From: Glandiceps talaboti
Lineage: Eukaryota; Hemichordata; Enteropneusta; Spengelidae
Length of the DNA: 64,000 nucleotides
Assembly (NCBI RefSeq): GCF_964340395.1
Contig: NC_135565.1
Coordinates: forward strand, 1,551,001-1,615,000
Direction: 5' to 3'
Shown here: in pieces, positions 60,801-63,699 of the stretch
How positions within the stretch are numbered: position 1 is the first letter of the stretch
Layout of the letters: every line of letters begins with the position of its first letter
Program-made: the position numbers and the translations under genes
Notes under the pieces: model-generated
What the model saw: only the letters and a program-made list of their open reading frames with translations
What the model was told of the DNA's origin: nothing
Databases searched by the model: none

Positions 60801-63617
60801 CTAGAATTGGTTTCCAAACTAAATATTGTTAGATTACTAGAATTGGTTTCCAAACTAAATATTGTTAGATTACTAGAATTGGTTTCCAAACTAAATATTG
60901 TCAGATTACTAGAATTGGTTTCCAAACTAAATATTGTCAGATTACTAGAATTGGTTTCTAAACTAAATATTGTTAGATTACTAGAATTGGTTTCCAAATT
61001 AAATATTGTTAGATTACTAGAATTGGTTTCTAAACTAAATATTGTTAGATTACTAGAATTGGTTTCCAAACTAAATATTGTTAGATAACTAGAATTGGTT
61101 TCCAAACTAAATATTGTTAGATTATTAGAATTGGTTTCCAAACTAAATATTGTCAGATTACTAGAATTGGTTTCCAAACTAAATATTGTCAGATTACTAG
61201 AATTGGTTTCCAAACTAAATATTGTCAGATTACTAGAATTGGTTTCCAAACTAAATATTGTTAGATTACTAGAATTGGTTTCGAAACTAAATATTGTTAG
61301 ATTACTAGAATTGGTTTCCAAACTAAATATTGTCAGATTATTAGAATTGGTTTCCAAACTAAATATTGTCAGATTACTAGAATTGGTTTCCAAACTAAAT
61401 ATTGTCAGATTACTAGAAATAGTTTCCAAACAAGTCATTGAGAATGACATAGACCCCACTATGATTGGGTTTCAAGGAACACGAAAACTGCGCCAACAAA
61501 ATGGCTGCCAGGCAGCCATATCGGATTGTATCACGACGAAAATGGATATGCACATGTATGTCACAGAACACTGTCCTAATACCAACTGTGAATGAGATCT
61601 GTTCAAGCATGTCTGAGTTATGGCTTTGGACATGGAAAATTCGCAAACAAAATGGCTGCCAGGCAGCCATATTGGATCGTATCACGACAACAATGAATAT
61701 GCACATGTATGTCATAGAACACTGTCTTAATACCAACTTTGAATGAGATCTGTTCAAGCATGTCTGAGTTATGGCTTTGGACATAGAAAATTCGCAAACA
61801 AAATGGCTGCTAGGCGGCCATATAGGATCGTATCTTGACAACAATGAATATGCACATGTATGTCATAGAACACTGTCCTAATACCAACTTTGAATGAGAT
61901 CTGTTCACGCATGTCTGAGTTATGGCTTTGGACATGGAAAATTCGCAAACAAAATGGCTGCCAGGCATCTCAAAGAAACGGCTGTGGACGGATGGACGGA
62001 CGGACAGATGGAGCCCAATCCATAAGTCGACTAAAAAGGTGATGAACAGAAGACGGATGACGACAGAGAATCAACCCAACCCTTAAGCTCCCCTCAGCTT
62101 TCTCAGACAGCGGAGCTAAAAAAATGCAATTTACTAAAGAGCTTAGACCCGAAGTATCACTTTGCAAAAAGTTCAGCAGTCATCAGAGAGTTTAAAACAA
62201 AGACATGCTTGAAGGAAGATAGTGACAGTAGGAAGAGGAATTAAGAGCCTCATTCACACCTAATACAATTGGTGTTACTAATACTAGTCTGTTCTTCTCC
62301 TTGTCTGAGATCATATACATACATGTATGGAGTAGACACTTCAATTGAGTCTGACTCTCTTTGTGTTATAGCTGTTTAATTAATATTGATTTTTAGCATC
62401 CACATAAGTTGATTGACACTGCCACTGACCTATCAGTAACATCTAGCAAAATAAGTCTGTAAGTTAACACAGGAAAATACGGGGGTATGATAATGGAACT
62501 ATGAGATTTAGATTTCCTGTGGTGATGTTTTTTATTAAAAAGTAGCGTAGACAAAGGAATATCGGTAGGGGGTGTGGGAGATTAACAAACATGTCCGGAG
62601 TAATTCCCACAACTTGGATATAGCAACTAGGAATATCGGTAGGGGGGTGTGGGAGATTAACAAACATGTCTACCGGTAGGGGGTGTGGGAGATTAACAAA
62701 CATGTCTACCGGTAGGGGGTGTGGGAGATTAACAAACATGTCTACCGGTAGGGGGTGTGGGAGATTAACAAACATGTCTACCGGTAGGGGGTGTGGGAGA
62801 TTAACAAACATGTCTACCGGTAGGGGGTGTGGGAGATTAACAAACATGTCTGGAGTAATTCCCACAACTTAGATATAGCAACTAGGAATATCGGTAGGGG
62901 GTGTGGGAGATTAACAAACATGTCTGGCGTAATTCCCACAACTTAGATCTAGCAACTATGAATATCGGTAGGGGGTGTGGGAGATTAACAAACATGTCTG
63001 GAGTAATTCCCACAACTTAGATATAGCAACTAGGAATATCGGTAGGGGGTGTGGGAGATTAACAAACATGTCTGGAGTAATTCCCACAACTTAGATATAG
63101 CAACTAGGAATATCGGTAGGGGGTGTGGGAGATTAACAAACATGTCTGGAGTAATTCCCACAACTTAGATCTAGCAACTAGGAATATATATGTAGATGTA
63201 TAGCAGTTAGTAACAGTCATAAACAGGAACAATTGTCACTACACATACAAAACTCAGGAGAGAACTTTAAACAGGTGTGTGAATCTGTGAGAATCGAAAT
63301 AATTAATAAACACATTTTTTTTTCTCCACAGACAAGTTAGATCATGAGGAACAAGCTCAATACAGACCACCTCATTACAAAATTACAAAATTACAAAAAA
63401 CAGTTTGCAAAGGAGTACACATATGAGTACATCAAATGTTGATACCTGACAGTAGTAGGAATGTATCCATAGTCTACTCTAAGCTGGAAATACTTACATT
63501 TGGTTCCATGTGTCTGAATTTGCAAACATCTCGATAACAGCTCCCTGCCTTCCACAGAGTACACATGATCTCATTACCAAGGGCTTCTTCACAATGACGA
63601 AATGGACACATATCACC
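6250..63617 (-). CDS. ZC3H11A: ZC3H11A-like CCCH zinc-finger protein gene, 15 exons, 5'-partial
   Basis: In vertebrates ZC3H11A is a nuclear CCCH zinc-finger protein linked to the TREX mRNA-export machinery. The assembled exons encode 643 residues; the human protein is about 810. Zinc finger 1 is partial (C4, H8), finger 2 uses C19/C27/C32/H36, and finger 3 uses C48/C57/C62/H66. These are followed by an Asp-rich stretch near residues 127-133, repeated 'IKSLEEI-KEK' segments (exons 5, 6, 8, 10, 12), a basic KRRK cluster in exon 13 and an acidic C-terminus ending with DDLLLEL before LINS. The zinc-finger block (CPFRHCE, GNE, CTLW, CYWE-QP-GCQK-CVF-H) and the C-terminal motif match what I recall of vertebrate ZC3H11A. 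All donors are GT and all acceptors AG. Phases chain exactly: joints 2/3 through 10/11 are phase 1. The missing N-terminus lies beyond 64000. Introns are inflated by minisatellites and transposons. Extra symmetric cassette exons could have been missed without breaking the frame. Confidence 0.93.
6445..15423. repeat. 47-bp minisatellite, about 191 copies (9 kb)
   Basis: Units begin AAAATGTCAAGTGATGTCAT and continue through GAACTCACGTGTATGAAGAG. Main variable sites are CACGTG/CACATG, TTAGA/TTATA and CATTT/CCTTT. Rare variants recur at exact multiples of 47 bp. One 45-bp unit near 14520 is the only length change noticed. On the gene strand each unit carries GTGAGT. The array fills the last intron (exons 14 to 15). 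Confidence 0.98.
15440..15960. repeat. Dispersed element family F4 (TGACCTTGA-rich)
   Basis: AT-rich sequence with several AAGGTCA / TGACCTT motifs, including an inverted pair around 15519-15547, and 'ACACTTGA', 'AATATGGCTGCC' segments. Related segments in the same order occur at 38320-38530, and a shorter piece near 62320-62400. It is non-coding as far as I can see; class unknown. Confidence 0.5.
16018..16187 (-). CDS. ZC3H11A: ZC3H11A-like exon 14
   Basis: 170 nt, entering in phase 0 and leaving in phase 2. The acceptor is a long T-run then GCTCTGCAG, and the donor is CAAA followed by GTGAGT. It encodes VSDSSQVSGLEEKTWPLEEN, then a Ser/Thr/Arg-rich stretch ending EGDLKS. A short internal repeat (PLEENR, PVEENR) is visible. 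I recognise no domain; assignment rests on splice sites and exact phase with exons 13 and 15. Confidence 0.8.
16245..16816. repeat. 11-bp ATGTTTACTCY minisatellite, left part
   Basis: Short units such as ATGTTTACTCT and ATGTTTACTCC, drifting to ATGTTTACTAC on the right. Because three units are 33 bp, all three plus frames stay open and give artificial proteins. The array is interrupted by the retrotransposon at 16817 and resumes at 21338. Confidence 0.95.
16817..16958 (+). repeat. Split direct repeat A1 (142 bp)
   Basis: It starts GGTTTAGCTCCTTTGAGCG and is identical to 20993-21134. It contains an inverted pair, GTGTGACAG at 16852-16860 and CTGTCACAC at 16927-16935, able to form a stem. Confidence 0.95.
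17081..18263 (+). pseudogene. gag: Gag-like ORF, broken by two frame shifts
   Basis: The likely start is the ATG at 17081, because the upstream open frame lies in the A1 leader and begins without ATG. The first frame runs to a stop at 17603-17605. The reading continues one frame over from about 17550 to the stop near 17733, then in a third frame from 17731 to TAG at 18261-18263. Both breaks fit one missing base in a G-run. The N-terminal part has a SAM-like segment (GANGFVTLNSIKRMKPEDL). The C-terminal part has a CCCH-like finger, C-x7-C-x5-C-x3-H (CLGFNRGDCKFGVKCNYSH), followed by C-x2-C and two His. Such zinc motifs suit a nucleic-acid-binding Gag. It is either decayed or affected by consensus errors. 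Confidence 0.8.
18245..18251 (+). promoter_or_regulatory. Candidate -1 ribosomal frameshift heptamer A AAA AAT
   Basis: In the Gag frame the codons read GCA AAA AAT and stop at TAG 18261. Slipping back one base gives AAA TGC and enters the RT frame, which is open from here into the RT domain. The heptamer fits the X XXY YYZ pattern. A real one-base deletion in the A6 run would look the same. Confidence 0.45.
18248..19929 (+). CDS. pol: Reverse transcriptase-RNase H (Ngaro/DIRS type), one frame break
   Basis: No ATG opens the domain; the frame is entered from the Gag overlap, and clear RT homology begins near 18299. Numbering from the TTG codon at 18299, the first catalytic Asp is in KVDLKSAYRSV (D139), the LPFGAKRSPMIFHR motif is at 177-190 and the YLDD box is at 210-213. 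RNase H residues are D372 (HTDSSG), E406 (YKETL) and D431 (YTDNMT). The final RNase H motif, IPGKQNDIPDAISRL, is one frame over (frame of 19669, ending at 19929), so a base is missing near 19660-19690, possibly in the TTTT run. It would make cDNA from element RNA and degrade the RNA strand. The family's catalytic residues are all present. Confidence 0.9.
19838..20885 (+). CDS. Tyrosine recombinase (Ngaro/DIRS type)
   Basis: The frame is open from about 19838, with no ATG until well inside the N-terminal domain, and overlaps the RT frame by about 90 bp, so expression probably needs frameshifting or a fused ancestral ORF. Recognisable protein starts near 19902 and runs 327 residues. Catalytic pattern: Arg149 (GLLRKSN), His269 and Arg272 (HSLRRGGAS), Trp295 (GDWQ), and Tyr300/Tyr303 (SDAYMKYL). 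The second Tyr is the likelier nucleophile. This enzyme integrates a circular DNA intermediate, which explains the lack of target duplications. It is intact in this copy. Confidence 0.92.
20914..20992 (+). repeat. Split direct repeat B1 (79 bp)
   Basis: It begins GGGGACTTACCTTGTAGTAA, ends TGTGTGTGATTTAA, and is identical to B2. It directly abuts A2. Confidence 0.95.
20993..21134 (+). repeat. Split direct repeat A2 (142 bp)
   Basis: Identical by eye to A1. It is followed by a 124-bp spacer that begins with a T-run and separates it from B2. Confidence 0.95.
21259..21337 (+). repeat. Split direct repeat B2, right end of the element
   Basis: Identical to B1. The sequence after GATTTAA is minisatellite (TTTGTTTACTACATG), which fixes the right boundary. 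Confidence 0.93.
21338..21606. repeat. 11-bp ATGTTTACT minisatellite, right part
   Basis: Continuation of the array at 16245-16816, with ATGTTTACTAC and ACGTTTACTAC units. It ends at CTGTAAGATAAAATTAG. Confidence 0.93.
21607..21972. other. Intron 13-14 sequence
   Basis: AT-rich unique-looking intron downstream of exon 13. Nothing else is recognised. Confidence 0.5.
21973..22172 (-). CDS. ZC3H11A: ZC3H11A-like exon 13: basic region
   Basis: 200 nt, entering in phase 1 and leaving in phase 0. The acceptor is AATTTTTACAG and the donor is AGAG followed by GTGAGT. It encodes EKAKSITMTKPKTAEKMMEL, a Ser-rich stretch, then RQLKRRKTAQDDVIPKKA and a Thr/Ser tail. KRRK plus a downstream KK may be a nuclear localisation signal (inference). 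Confidence 0.88.
22281..22350 (+). mobile_element. hAT-type element fragment related to 56087-58386
   Basis: CAGAGTTCTCCCTGGACAAG and the following bases match the left end of the hAT-type element at 56087 (CAGTGTTCTCCCTGAACAAG), including the CCCTCTTG segment. No matching right end is seen nearby, so this is a truncated relic. Confidence 0.6.
22470..22570 (+). repeat. F2 element 5' fragment
   Basis: It begins CCAATGGCATAGTAGCACAAC and includes the GCTATGGGCGTGGGC module and a TTAGGCATATTTGCATACAT segment shared with the other F2 copies. Confidence 0.6.
22571..24146. other. Intron 12-13, no exon recognised
   Basis: It holds a C-run near 22866 and AT-rich unique-looking sequence. An open frame of 113 codons at 23405-23746 has no start context, domain or splice support, and I do not call it. 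Confidence 0.5.
24147..25067. repeat. 51-bp minisatellite, 18 copies
   Basis: Very homogeneous units beginning TTACTTGGGAAGTGTGATAC. The 51-bp period (17 codons) keeps frames open on both strands, producing spurious 314- and 336-codon frames. Single-base variants (AGAAAAA/AGAATAA) are scattered. It lies in intron 12-13. Confidence 0.98.
25068..26488. other. Intron 12-13 with an F2 3' end
   Basis: AT-rich intron. At 26196-26283 (CA)n tracts are followed by CCTCAGTTCAGTTGTGCTA, the second half of the F2 terminal hairpin. At 25530 a CAGAGTTAGTGCTAGG motif with GCCAC repeats resembles a hAT-type end, but no partner end was found. No exon is recognised. Confidence 0.5.
26489..26591 (-). CDS. ZC3H11A: ZC3H11A-like exon 12: VKTFEEI module
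   Basis: 103 nt, entering in phase 0 and leaving in phase 1. The acceptor is TTTGGTGATAG. The donor was chosen as ACAA followed by GTATAC because it alone gives the phase exon 13 needs. It encodes GPEKPLMEVKVKTFEEIMKE, then KRQRQQEADDEKIT. The segment resembles 'IRIKTFSEVLAEKKHRQQEAE' of the vertebrate protein. The donor is not a strong consensus, so the end is less certain than the start. Confidence 0.85.
26644..26765. repeat. (CA)/(GCAC)n microsatellite
   Basis: Mixed ACAC and GCACGCAC tracts immediately upstream (in transcript terms) of exon 12. The long frames here are low-complexity artefacts. Confidence 0.95.
26766..27332. other. Intron 11-12, no feature recognised
   Basis: AT-rich sequence between exon 11 and exon 12. 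I see nothing that supports a gene or a repeat here. Confidence 0.5.
27333..27412 (-). CDS. ZC3H11A: ZC3H11A-like exon 11
   Basis: 80 nt, entering in phase 1 and leaving in phase 0. The acceptor is TTTTTTGCTCATAG and the donor is TCAG followed by GTATGT. It encodes ETSTTKGIPANKTSKLL, then TPWPQDSCQ. A 31/33-bp array begins about 30 bp upstream of the acceptor, in the intron. Confidence 0.82.
27441..28366. repeat. 31/33-bp minisatellite, about 29 copies
   Basis: Units begin GTCAATTTGTAACACCAAAT and end in either GTGTAAA (31 bp) or GTATTAAAA (33 bp). The two versions are interspersed. One unit near 28182 has a short TAACTG insertion. It starts about 30 bp from the acceptor of exon 11, inside intron 10-11. 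Confidence 0.97.
28648..31219. repeat. 21-bp minisatellite, left part (about 122 copies)
   Basis: Units are TTGCTCTGGGCAGTATCTAA plus G, with a frequent A/T switch (CTAAG versus CTTAG) and rarer CAGAATC, TAGCATC and GGACAG variants. Multi-unit blocks recur (for example the region around 29280-29560 resembles 30080-30260). The array is split at 31220 by a hAT-type element. Confidence 0.98.
31212..31219 (+). repeat. 8-bp target duplication, left copy
   Basis: CTCTGGGC directly precedes the CAG end of the element and is repeated at 32983-32990. The array itself contains this octamer in every unit, so the duplication is expected from insertion but cannot be proved unique. Confidence 0.8.
31220..32982. 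mobile_element. hAT-type non-autonomous DNA transposon, 1763 bp
   Basis: The left end CAGCGTGCGAAATTAACG and the right end, read on the minus strand as CAGTGTGTGAACTTAAGG, form an imperfect 18-bp terminal inverted repeat starting with CAG. Flanking 8-bp CTCTGGGC copies match the hAT target-duplication length. CGGTCCTTATGAC motifs lie near both ends as subterminal repeats. Open frames inside (such as 32365-32721) show no hAT transposase features, so the copy depends on an enzyme made elsewhere. Confidence 0.88.
32983..37289. repeat. 21-bp minisatellite, right part (about 205 copies)
   Basis: Continuation of the array at 28648-31219 with more variants (TATCGAAG, TATCTACG, GCTCCGGGC, TTATTTGCTCTTGGTAG). 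Some variants recur as multi-unit blocks, for example the TTATTTGCTCTTGGTAG units near 35540, 36020, 36300, 36380 and 36780. It ends about 145 bp before exon 10. Confidence 0.98.
37434..37625 (-). CDS. ZC3H11A: ZC3H11A-like exon 10: VKTLEEL module
   Basis: 192 nt, phase 1 to phase 1. The acceptor is CATGTATCCACAG and the donor is AAAG followed by GTAGGT. It encodes ERKANPEIKVKTLEELRMEK, then a stretch ending LYRPPVGAKCK. 'IKVKTLEELRMEKAL' closely resembles 'VHIKTLEEIKLEKAL' recalled from the human protein. The upstream intron reads open in the same frame for a distance, so the acceptor is chosen by consensus and phase. Confidence 0.9.
37840..38007. repeat. 28-bp minisatellite, 6 copies
   Basis: Units begin CTACTGGGTTTATCATTAAA in the short intron between exons 9 and 10. 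Confidence 0.95.
38116..38157 (-). CDS. ZC3H11A: ZC3H11A-like exon 9, 42 nt
   Basis: A small symmetric phase-1 exon. The acceptor is TTAAATTTTAG and the donor is GCTG followed by GTGAGT. It encodes QEVKEVDQTRSTA. Its frame joins both neighbours without a stop, and skipping it would keep the frame, so it could be a cassette exon. Confidence 0.8.
38167..38247 (+). repeat. F1 element 5' fragment
   Basis: It starts ACAAGTCATTGAGAATGACA and matches the left ends of F1 copies at 38994, 54063 and 61433 for about 80 bp before diverging. Confidence 0.75.
38320..38530. repeat. F4 dispersed element copy
   Basis: GAAGGTCAAGGTCAAAGGTA, 'GTAGACACTTGAATGG' and 'TATGGCTGC' segments occur in the same order as at 15440-15960. 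Confidence 0.5.
38585..38725 (-). CDS. ZC3H11A: ZC3H11A-like exon 8: IKSLSEI module
   Basis: 141 nt, phase 1 to phase 1. The acceptor is CTTTTTAAACAG and the donor is AAAG followed by GTAAGG. It encodes SPVGDIGIKSLSEIRKEKH, then LQVTRKVIVVNK. It is a module duplicate of exons 6 and 7. Confidence 0.9.
38740..38880 (+). repeat. F2 element 5' fragment
   Basis: CCAATGGTATTGTAGCACAA, then a GGGTTTGTTGCTAGGCATAT module, as in the other F2 copies. It lies in intron 7-8. Confidence 0.55.
38994..39940 (+). mobile_element. F1 non-autonomous element with 151-bp internal repeats and (CGGA)n
   Basis: The left end is ACAAGTCATTGAGAATGA. The body contains about four 151-bp repeats starting GGATATGCACATGTATGTCA, then a (CGGA)n tract, then a terminal hairpin GTCCCC-GGAC-TTC-GTCC-GGGGAC. 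TAAAAA flanks both sides (38988-38993 and 39941-39946). Non-coding. The terminal hairpin next to a microsatellite suggests a Helentron-associated-like element, but this is not proven. Confidence 0.7.
40023..41199 (+). mobile_element. F2 element with (CA)/(CAGA)n and terminal hairpin
   Basis: An AT-rich body with TTTGACCAAAA and TTTGCATATCAC motifs, a (CA)n(GACA)n tract at 41100-41150, and a terminal hairpin TAGCACTACTGAAC / GTTCAGTTGTGCTA. Flanked by TAAAA copies (40018-40022 and from 41200). The second half of the body matches 2330-2803. Confidence 0.65.
41414..41524 (-). CDS. ZC3H11A: ZC3H11A-like exon 7
   Basis: 111 nt, phase 1 to phase 1. The acceptor is TTACGTTTCTAG and the donor is AAAG followed by GTGAGT. 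It encodes VGIDSVGVIQQENPKSLA, then QERKMTRVAVVEK. It looks like a diverged copy of the exon 8 module; both end in a TR-V-VV-K stretch. Confidence 0.88.
41578..41760 (-). repeat. F3 dispersed element, inverted copy
   Basis: Read on the minus strand it gives ACCTCCCGTACCCTTATTAA, a CTGT/GTGT tract, then TCAATTATAATGAAATTTAG, matching 42792-42990 on the plus strand. Confidence 0.7.
41690..42140. repeat. (CAGA)/(CACA) microsatellite and derived 60-bp repeats
   Basis: Low-complexity ACAC, CAGA and ACATACATACAC tracts with partly repeated 60-bp blocks (ACACACAGACAACAGAACAC). All long open frames here are artefacts. Confidence 0.93.
42194..42331 (-). CDS. ZC3H11A: ZC3H11A-like exon 6: IKSLEEI module
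   Basis: 138 nt, phase 1 to phase 1. The acceptor is TGTATTGGCAG and the donor is ACAG followed by GTATTG. It encodes LEDVSFGIKSLEEIRKEK, then KQKQKSVKDRLGRSYV. FGIK-LEEI and the KDRLG segment match the recurrent 'FGIKTLEEI' and '-ERLG' motifs I recall from vertebrate ZC3H11A. Confidence 0.92.
42375..42463. repeat. Short C-rich tandem repeat, 3 copies
   Basis: GAAACAATATTAAGACGTCA followed by C-runs of 7 to 12 bases. It lies just upstream (transcript sense) of exon 6. Confidence 0.9.
42630..42791 (+). repeat. F2 element 5' fragment
   Basis: It begins AATGGCATTGTAGCACAACT and carries the GGTATGGGCAGTATC and 'TTTTTTGAAAGTTTATCCAC' segments seen in other F2 copies. Confidence 0.55.
42792..43560 (+). 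repeat. F3 dispersed element with (CTGT)/(GT)n
   Basis: It opens with a near-palindrome TACCTCCCTTAAGGGTACAG/GAGGTA, followed by (CTGT)n(GT)n, then an AT-rich body with about four diverged 120-130-bp repeats (TTAATGAATAATTTGCATA, TAGGCTATATCTTA). Non-coding. Confidence 0.65.
43600..43810 (+). repeat. F2-related module pair
   Basis: Two copies of a module (TTGTTATGGGCATGGTCTTG, then TTGCTAGGTATA) resembling the F2 modules at 1960-2230. Confidence 0.5.
43875..43958 (-). CDS. ZC3H11A: ZC3H11A-like exon 5
   Basis: 84 nt, phase 1 to phase 1. The acceptor is CCTACTGTAG and the donor is ACAG followed by GTAGGT. It encodes VEKLEEIKIPDRPKVV, then STRKMGIVQET. The KLEEIK segment belongs to the recurring motif of this protein. 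Confidence 0.88.
44036..46934. repeat. 49-bp minisatellite carrying the exon 4 splice donor, about 59 copies
   Basis: Plus-strand units begin CTATTAGTTGATTACTACCT and continue TTATCTTACCTCTATCTATA. On the gene strand most units contain AGAGGTAAGA, the same sequence as the exon 4 donor at its edge. Variants CTTATCTCT and CTTTTCTCT abolish the GT in some units. Each unit also has AATAG/ATGTTATAGATAGAG/GTAAGA, which could be read as a 15-nt open phase-1 microexon. Confidence 0.95.
46935..47045 (-). CDS. ZC3H11A: ZC3H11A-like exon 4
   Basis: 111 nt, phase 1 to phase 1. The acceptor is TTTGTCCACAG. The preferred donor is AGAG followed by GTAAGA at the 46935 boundary. A second donor 6 nt upstream (GATG followed by GTAGAG, exon end 46941) keeps the frame and would drop two residues. 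It encodes DTTSESSPVHIKCTTSPVK, then ARIARKLDSDESDG. The donor is the first unit edge of the 49-bp array. Confidence 0.88.
47087..47876. repeat. 25-27-bp minisatellite, about 30 copies
   Basis: Units such as GATGTCAATACATGTAGATC followed by CTATG or CTATATG. It lies in intron 3-4, starting about 40 bp from the acceptor of exon 4. Confidence 0.95.
48011..48133 (-). CDS. ZC3H11A: ZC3H11A-like exon 3: Asp-rich linker
   Basis: 123 nt, phase 1 to phase 1. The acceptor is TATTGTTTCAG and the donor is GATG followed by GTAGGT. It encodes HFFSPTLPMERKQVELQD and ends VVIQPDDDD. The PVVI-plus-acidic block resembles the same position in vertebrate ZC3H11A. The acceptor is copied in the adjoining array at 48134-48620. 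Confidence 0.9.
48134..48620. repeat. About 95-bp repeat carrying the exon 3 splice acceptor, 5 copies
   Basis: Units begin CTGAAACAATATACCGTATT and continue CCTCACGTTAGCGCCCTTAC. On the gene strand four of five units include TATATTGTTTCAG, identical to the real acceptor that ends at 48134. One unit (near 48425) has lost it. Confidence 0.9.
48621..49622. other. Intron 2-3, no feature recognised
   Basis: AT-rich sequence without exon-like conservation, repeats or RNA genes that I can recognise. Confidence 0.5.
49623..50123. mobile_element. Foldback/MITE-like element, about 501 bp
   Basis: Two arms of about 140 bp are inverted copies of each other: 49632-49775 (CAATAATTGTAGTGTTTCAT, then GATTTTGAGGGCTTTTTCGT) and 49985-50115 in reverse. 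The spacer is about 210 bp. ACTAGT lies at both outer ends (49623-49628, 50118-50123). No ORF. Class uncertain. Confidence 0.8.
50124..51438. other. Intron 2-3, no feature recognised
   Basis: AT-rich sequence. Short open frames lack any domain or splice support. Confidence 0.5.
51442..51477 (-). CDS. Putative 36-nt cassette microexon, terminal copy
   Basis: On the gene strand the unit reads acceptor GTAGTATTTAG, 36 nt, then donor ACAG followed by GTTAGT. Its phase is 1 to 1, as needed between exons 2 and 3, and it is free of stops, giving SNELNGEVNHT with split codons Asp and Gly at its edges. This copy differs from the other array units by its better donor (GTTAGT rather than GTTGTC). It was not included in the 643-codon model. 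Chance is a real alternative. Confidence 0.35.
51442..53963. repeat. 59-bp minisatellite of microexon-like units, about 43 copies
   Basis: Plus-strand units begin CCTGTATGATTCACTTCACC and continue through CATTTGAATCTAAATACTAC. Each unit holds the 36-nt microexon-like segment and a 23-nt intron-like segment. Variants: GTTCATT/GTTGATT (Glu/Gln), AATCT/AATCC (acceptor AG kept or lost), CCTG/CATG (donor side). One copy near 53886 has a 3-nt insertion that keeps the frame. Confidence 0.95.
54063..55038 (+). mobile_element. F1 non-autonomous element
   Basis: Same layout as 38994-39940: left end CAAGCCATTGAGAATGACAT, 151-bp internal repeats, a (CGGA)n-type tract at 54947-54990 and a terminal hairpin ending CGGGGAC. 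Non-coding. Confidence 0.7.
55250..56086. repeat. About 56-bp minisatellite, about 15 copies
   Basis: Units begin CACTAAATGTTGACTGCACA and continue CACTGCACTACATGTACAGT. It is interrupted at 56087 by a hAT-type element and resumes for part of a unit at 58387-58410. Confidence 0.93.
56087..58386. mobile_element. hAT-type non-autonomous DNA transposon, 2300 bp
   Basis: Perfect 12-bp terminal inverted repeats CAGTGTTCTCCC ... GGGAGAACACTG. The left and right subterminal parts both carry CCCTCTTGT-type motifs. It sits inside the 56-bp minisatellite. The duplicated flank is clear only for 5 bp (CACTG), shorter than the 8 bp usual for hAT, perhaps through array drift. No transposase-like ORF was recognised. 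Confidence 0.75.
58411..60081. other. Intron 2-3, 5' part
   Basis: AT-rich intron with a C-run then A-run at 59624-59648. The segment 59835-59866 is an inverted copy of 54003-54035 (both contain AACACAGAATTTAATTTG on one strand). At 58531 CAGGCGTCAAAATTAA resembles a hAT-type end, but no partner was found. No exon is recognised. Confidence 0.5.
60082..60232 (-). CDS. ZC3H11A: ZC3H11A-like exon 2: zinc finger 3
   Basis: The acceptor is TTTCATACAG and the donor is GAAG followed by GTAAGA. It is 151 nt, entering in phase 0 and leaving in phase 1. It encodes IIPCYWESQPGGCQKPHC followed by VFKH, a C-x8-C-x4-C-x3-H finger typical of the third ZC3H11A finger, then a Pro/Thr-rich tail (GPGTIPPTMHSPGDNTTE). 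Confidence 0.95.
60605..61428. repeat. 36-bp minisatellite, about 23 copies
   Basis: Units begin AGATTACTAGAATTGGTTTC and continue CAAACTAAATATTGTT. The 36-bp period keeps long frames open on both strands (for example 275 codons on minus), which are artefacts. It lies in intron 1-2. Confidence 0.97.
61433..62034 (+). mobile_element. F1 non-autonomous element, decayed 3' end
   Basis: Left end ACAAGTCATTGAGAATGACA, internal 151-bp repeats (with CAGAACACTGTCCTAATACC), a short GGACGGACGGACAG tract, then AGCCCAATCCATAAGTCGAC. Most of the terminal hairpin is missing. Confidence 0.65.
62035..62567. other. Intron 1-2 with an F4-like piece
   Basis: At 62325-62400 GTAGACACTTCAATTGAGTC and the following bases resemble the F4 copies. 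Nothing else is recognised. Confidence 0.45.
62568..63185. repeat. Compound 36/74-bp minisatellite
   Basis: A core GGTAGGGGGTGTGGGAGATT plus AACAAACATGTCT occurs either as tight 36-bp units with ACC (five copies at 62668-62850) or as about 74-bp units that add GGAGTAATTCCCACAAC and a spacer. The short form looks like an internal deletion of the long form that then amplified. Confidence 0.93.
63498..63617 (-). CDS. ZC3H11A: ZC3H11A-like exon 1 in window: zinc fingers 1 (end) and 2
   Basis: Forty codons, phase 0 at both ends. The acceptor is GTTCTCAG before GGT GAT ATG, and the donor is AAT followed by GTAAGT. It encodes GDMCPFRHCEEALGNE, then CTLWKAGSCYRDVCKFRH, which is a C-x7-C-x4-C-x3-H finger. 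The first residues complete finger 1, whose other cysteines must lie in an exon beyond 64000. Confidence 0.95.
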
Positions 63618-63699
63618 CTGAGAACATGAATGATTGTAATATATGTATCCAAAACAAAGAAACTGAAAGATGTGTCATTGTTTCTACTTATGTAACCAT

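Noticed and set aside
60632-61595. Long Asn/Ser/Leu-rich periodic frames on both strands
   Set aside because: A 36-bp repeat keeps frames open in both directions; it lies between coding exons 1 and 2 of the host gene.
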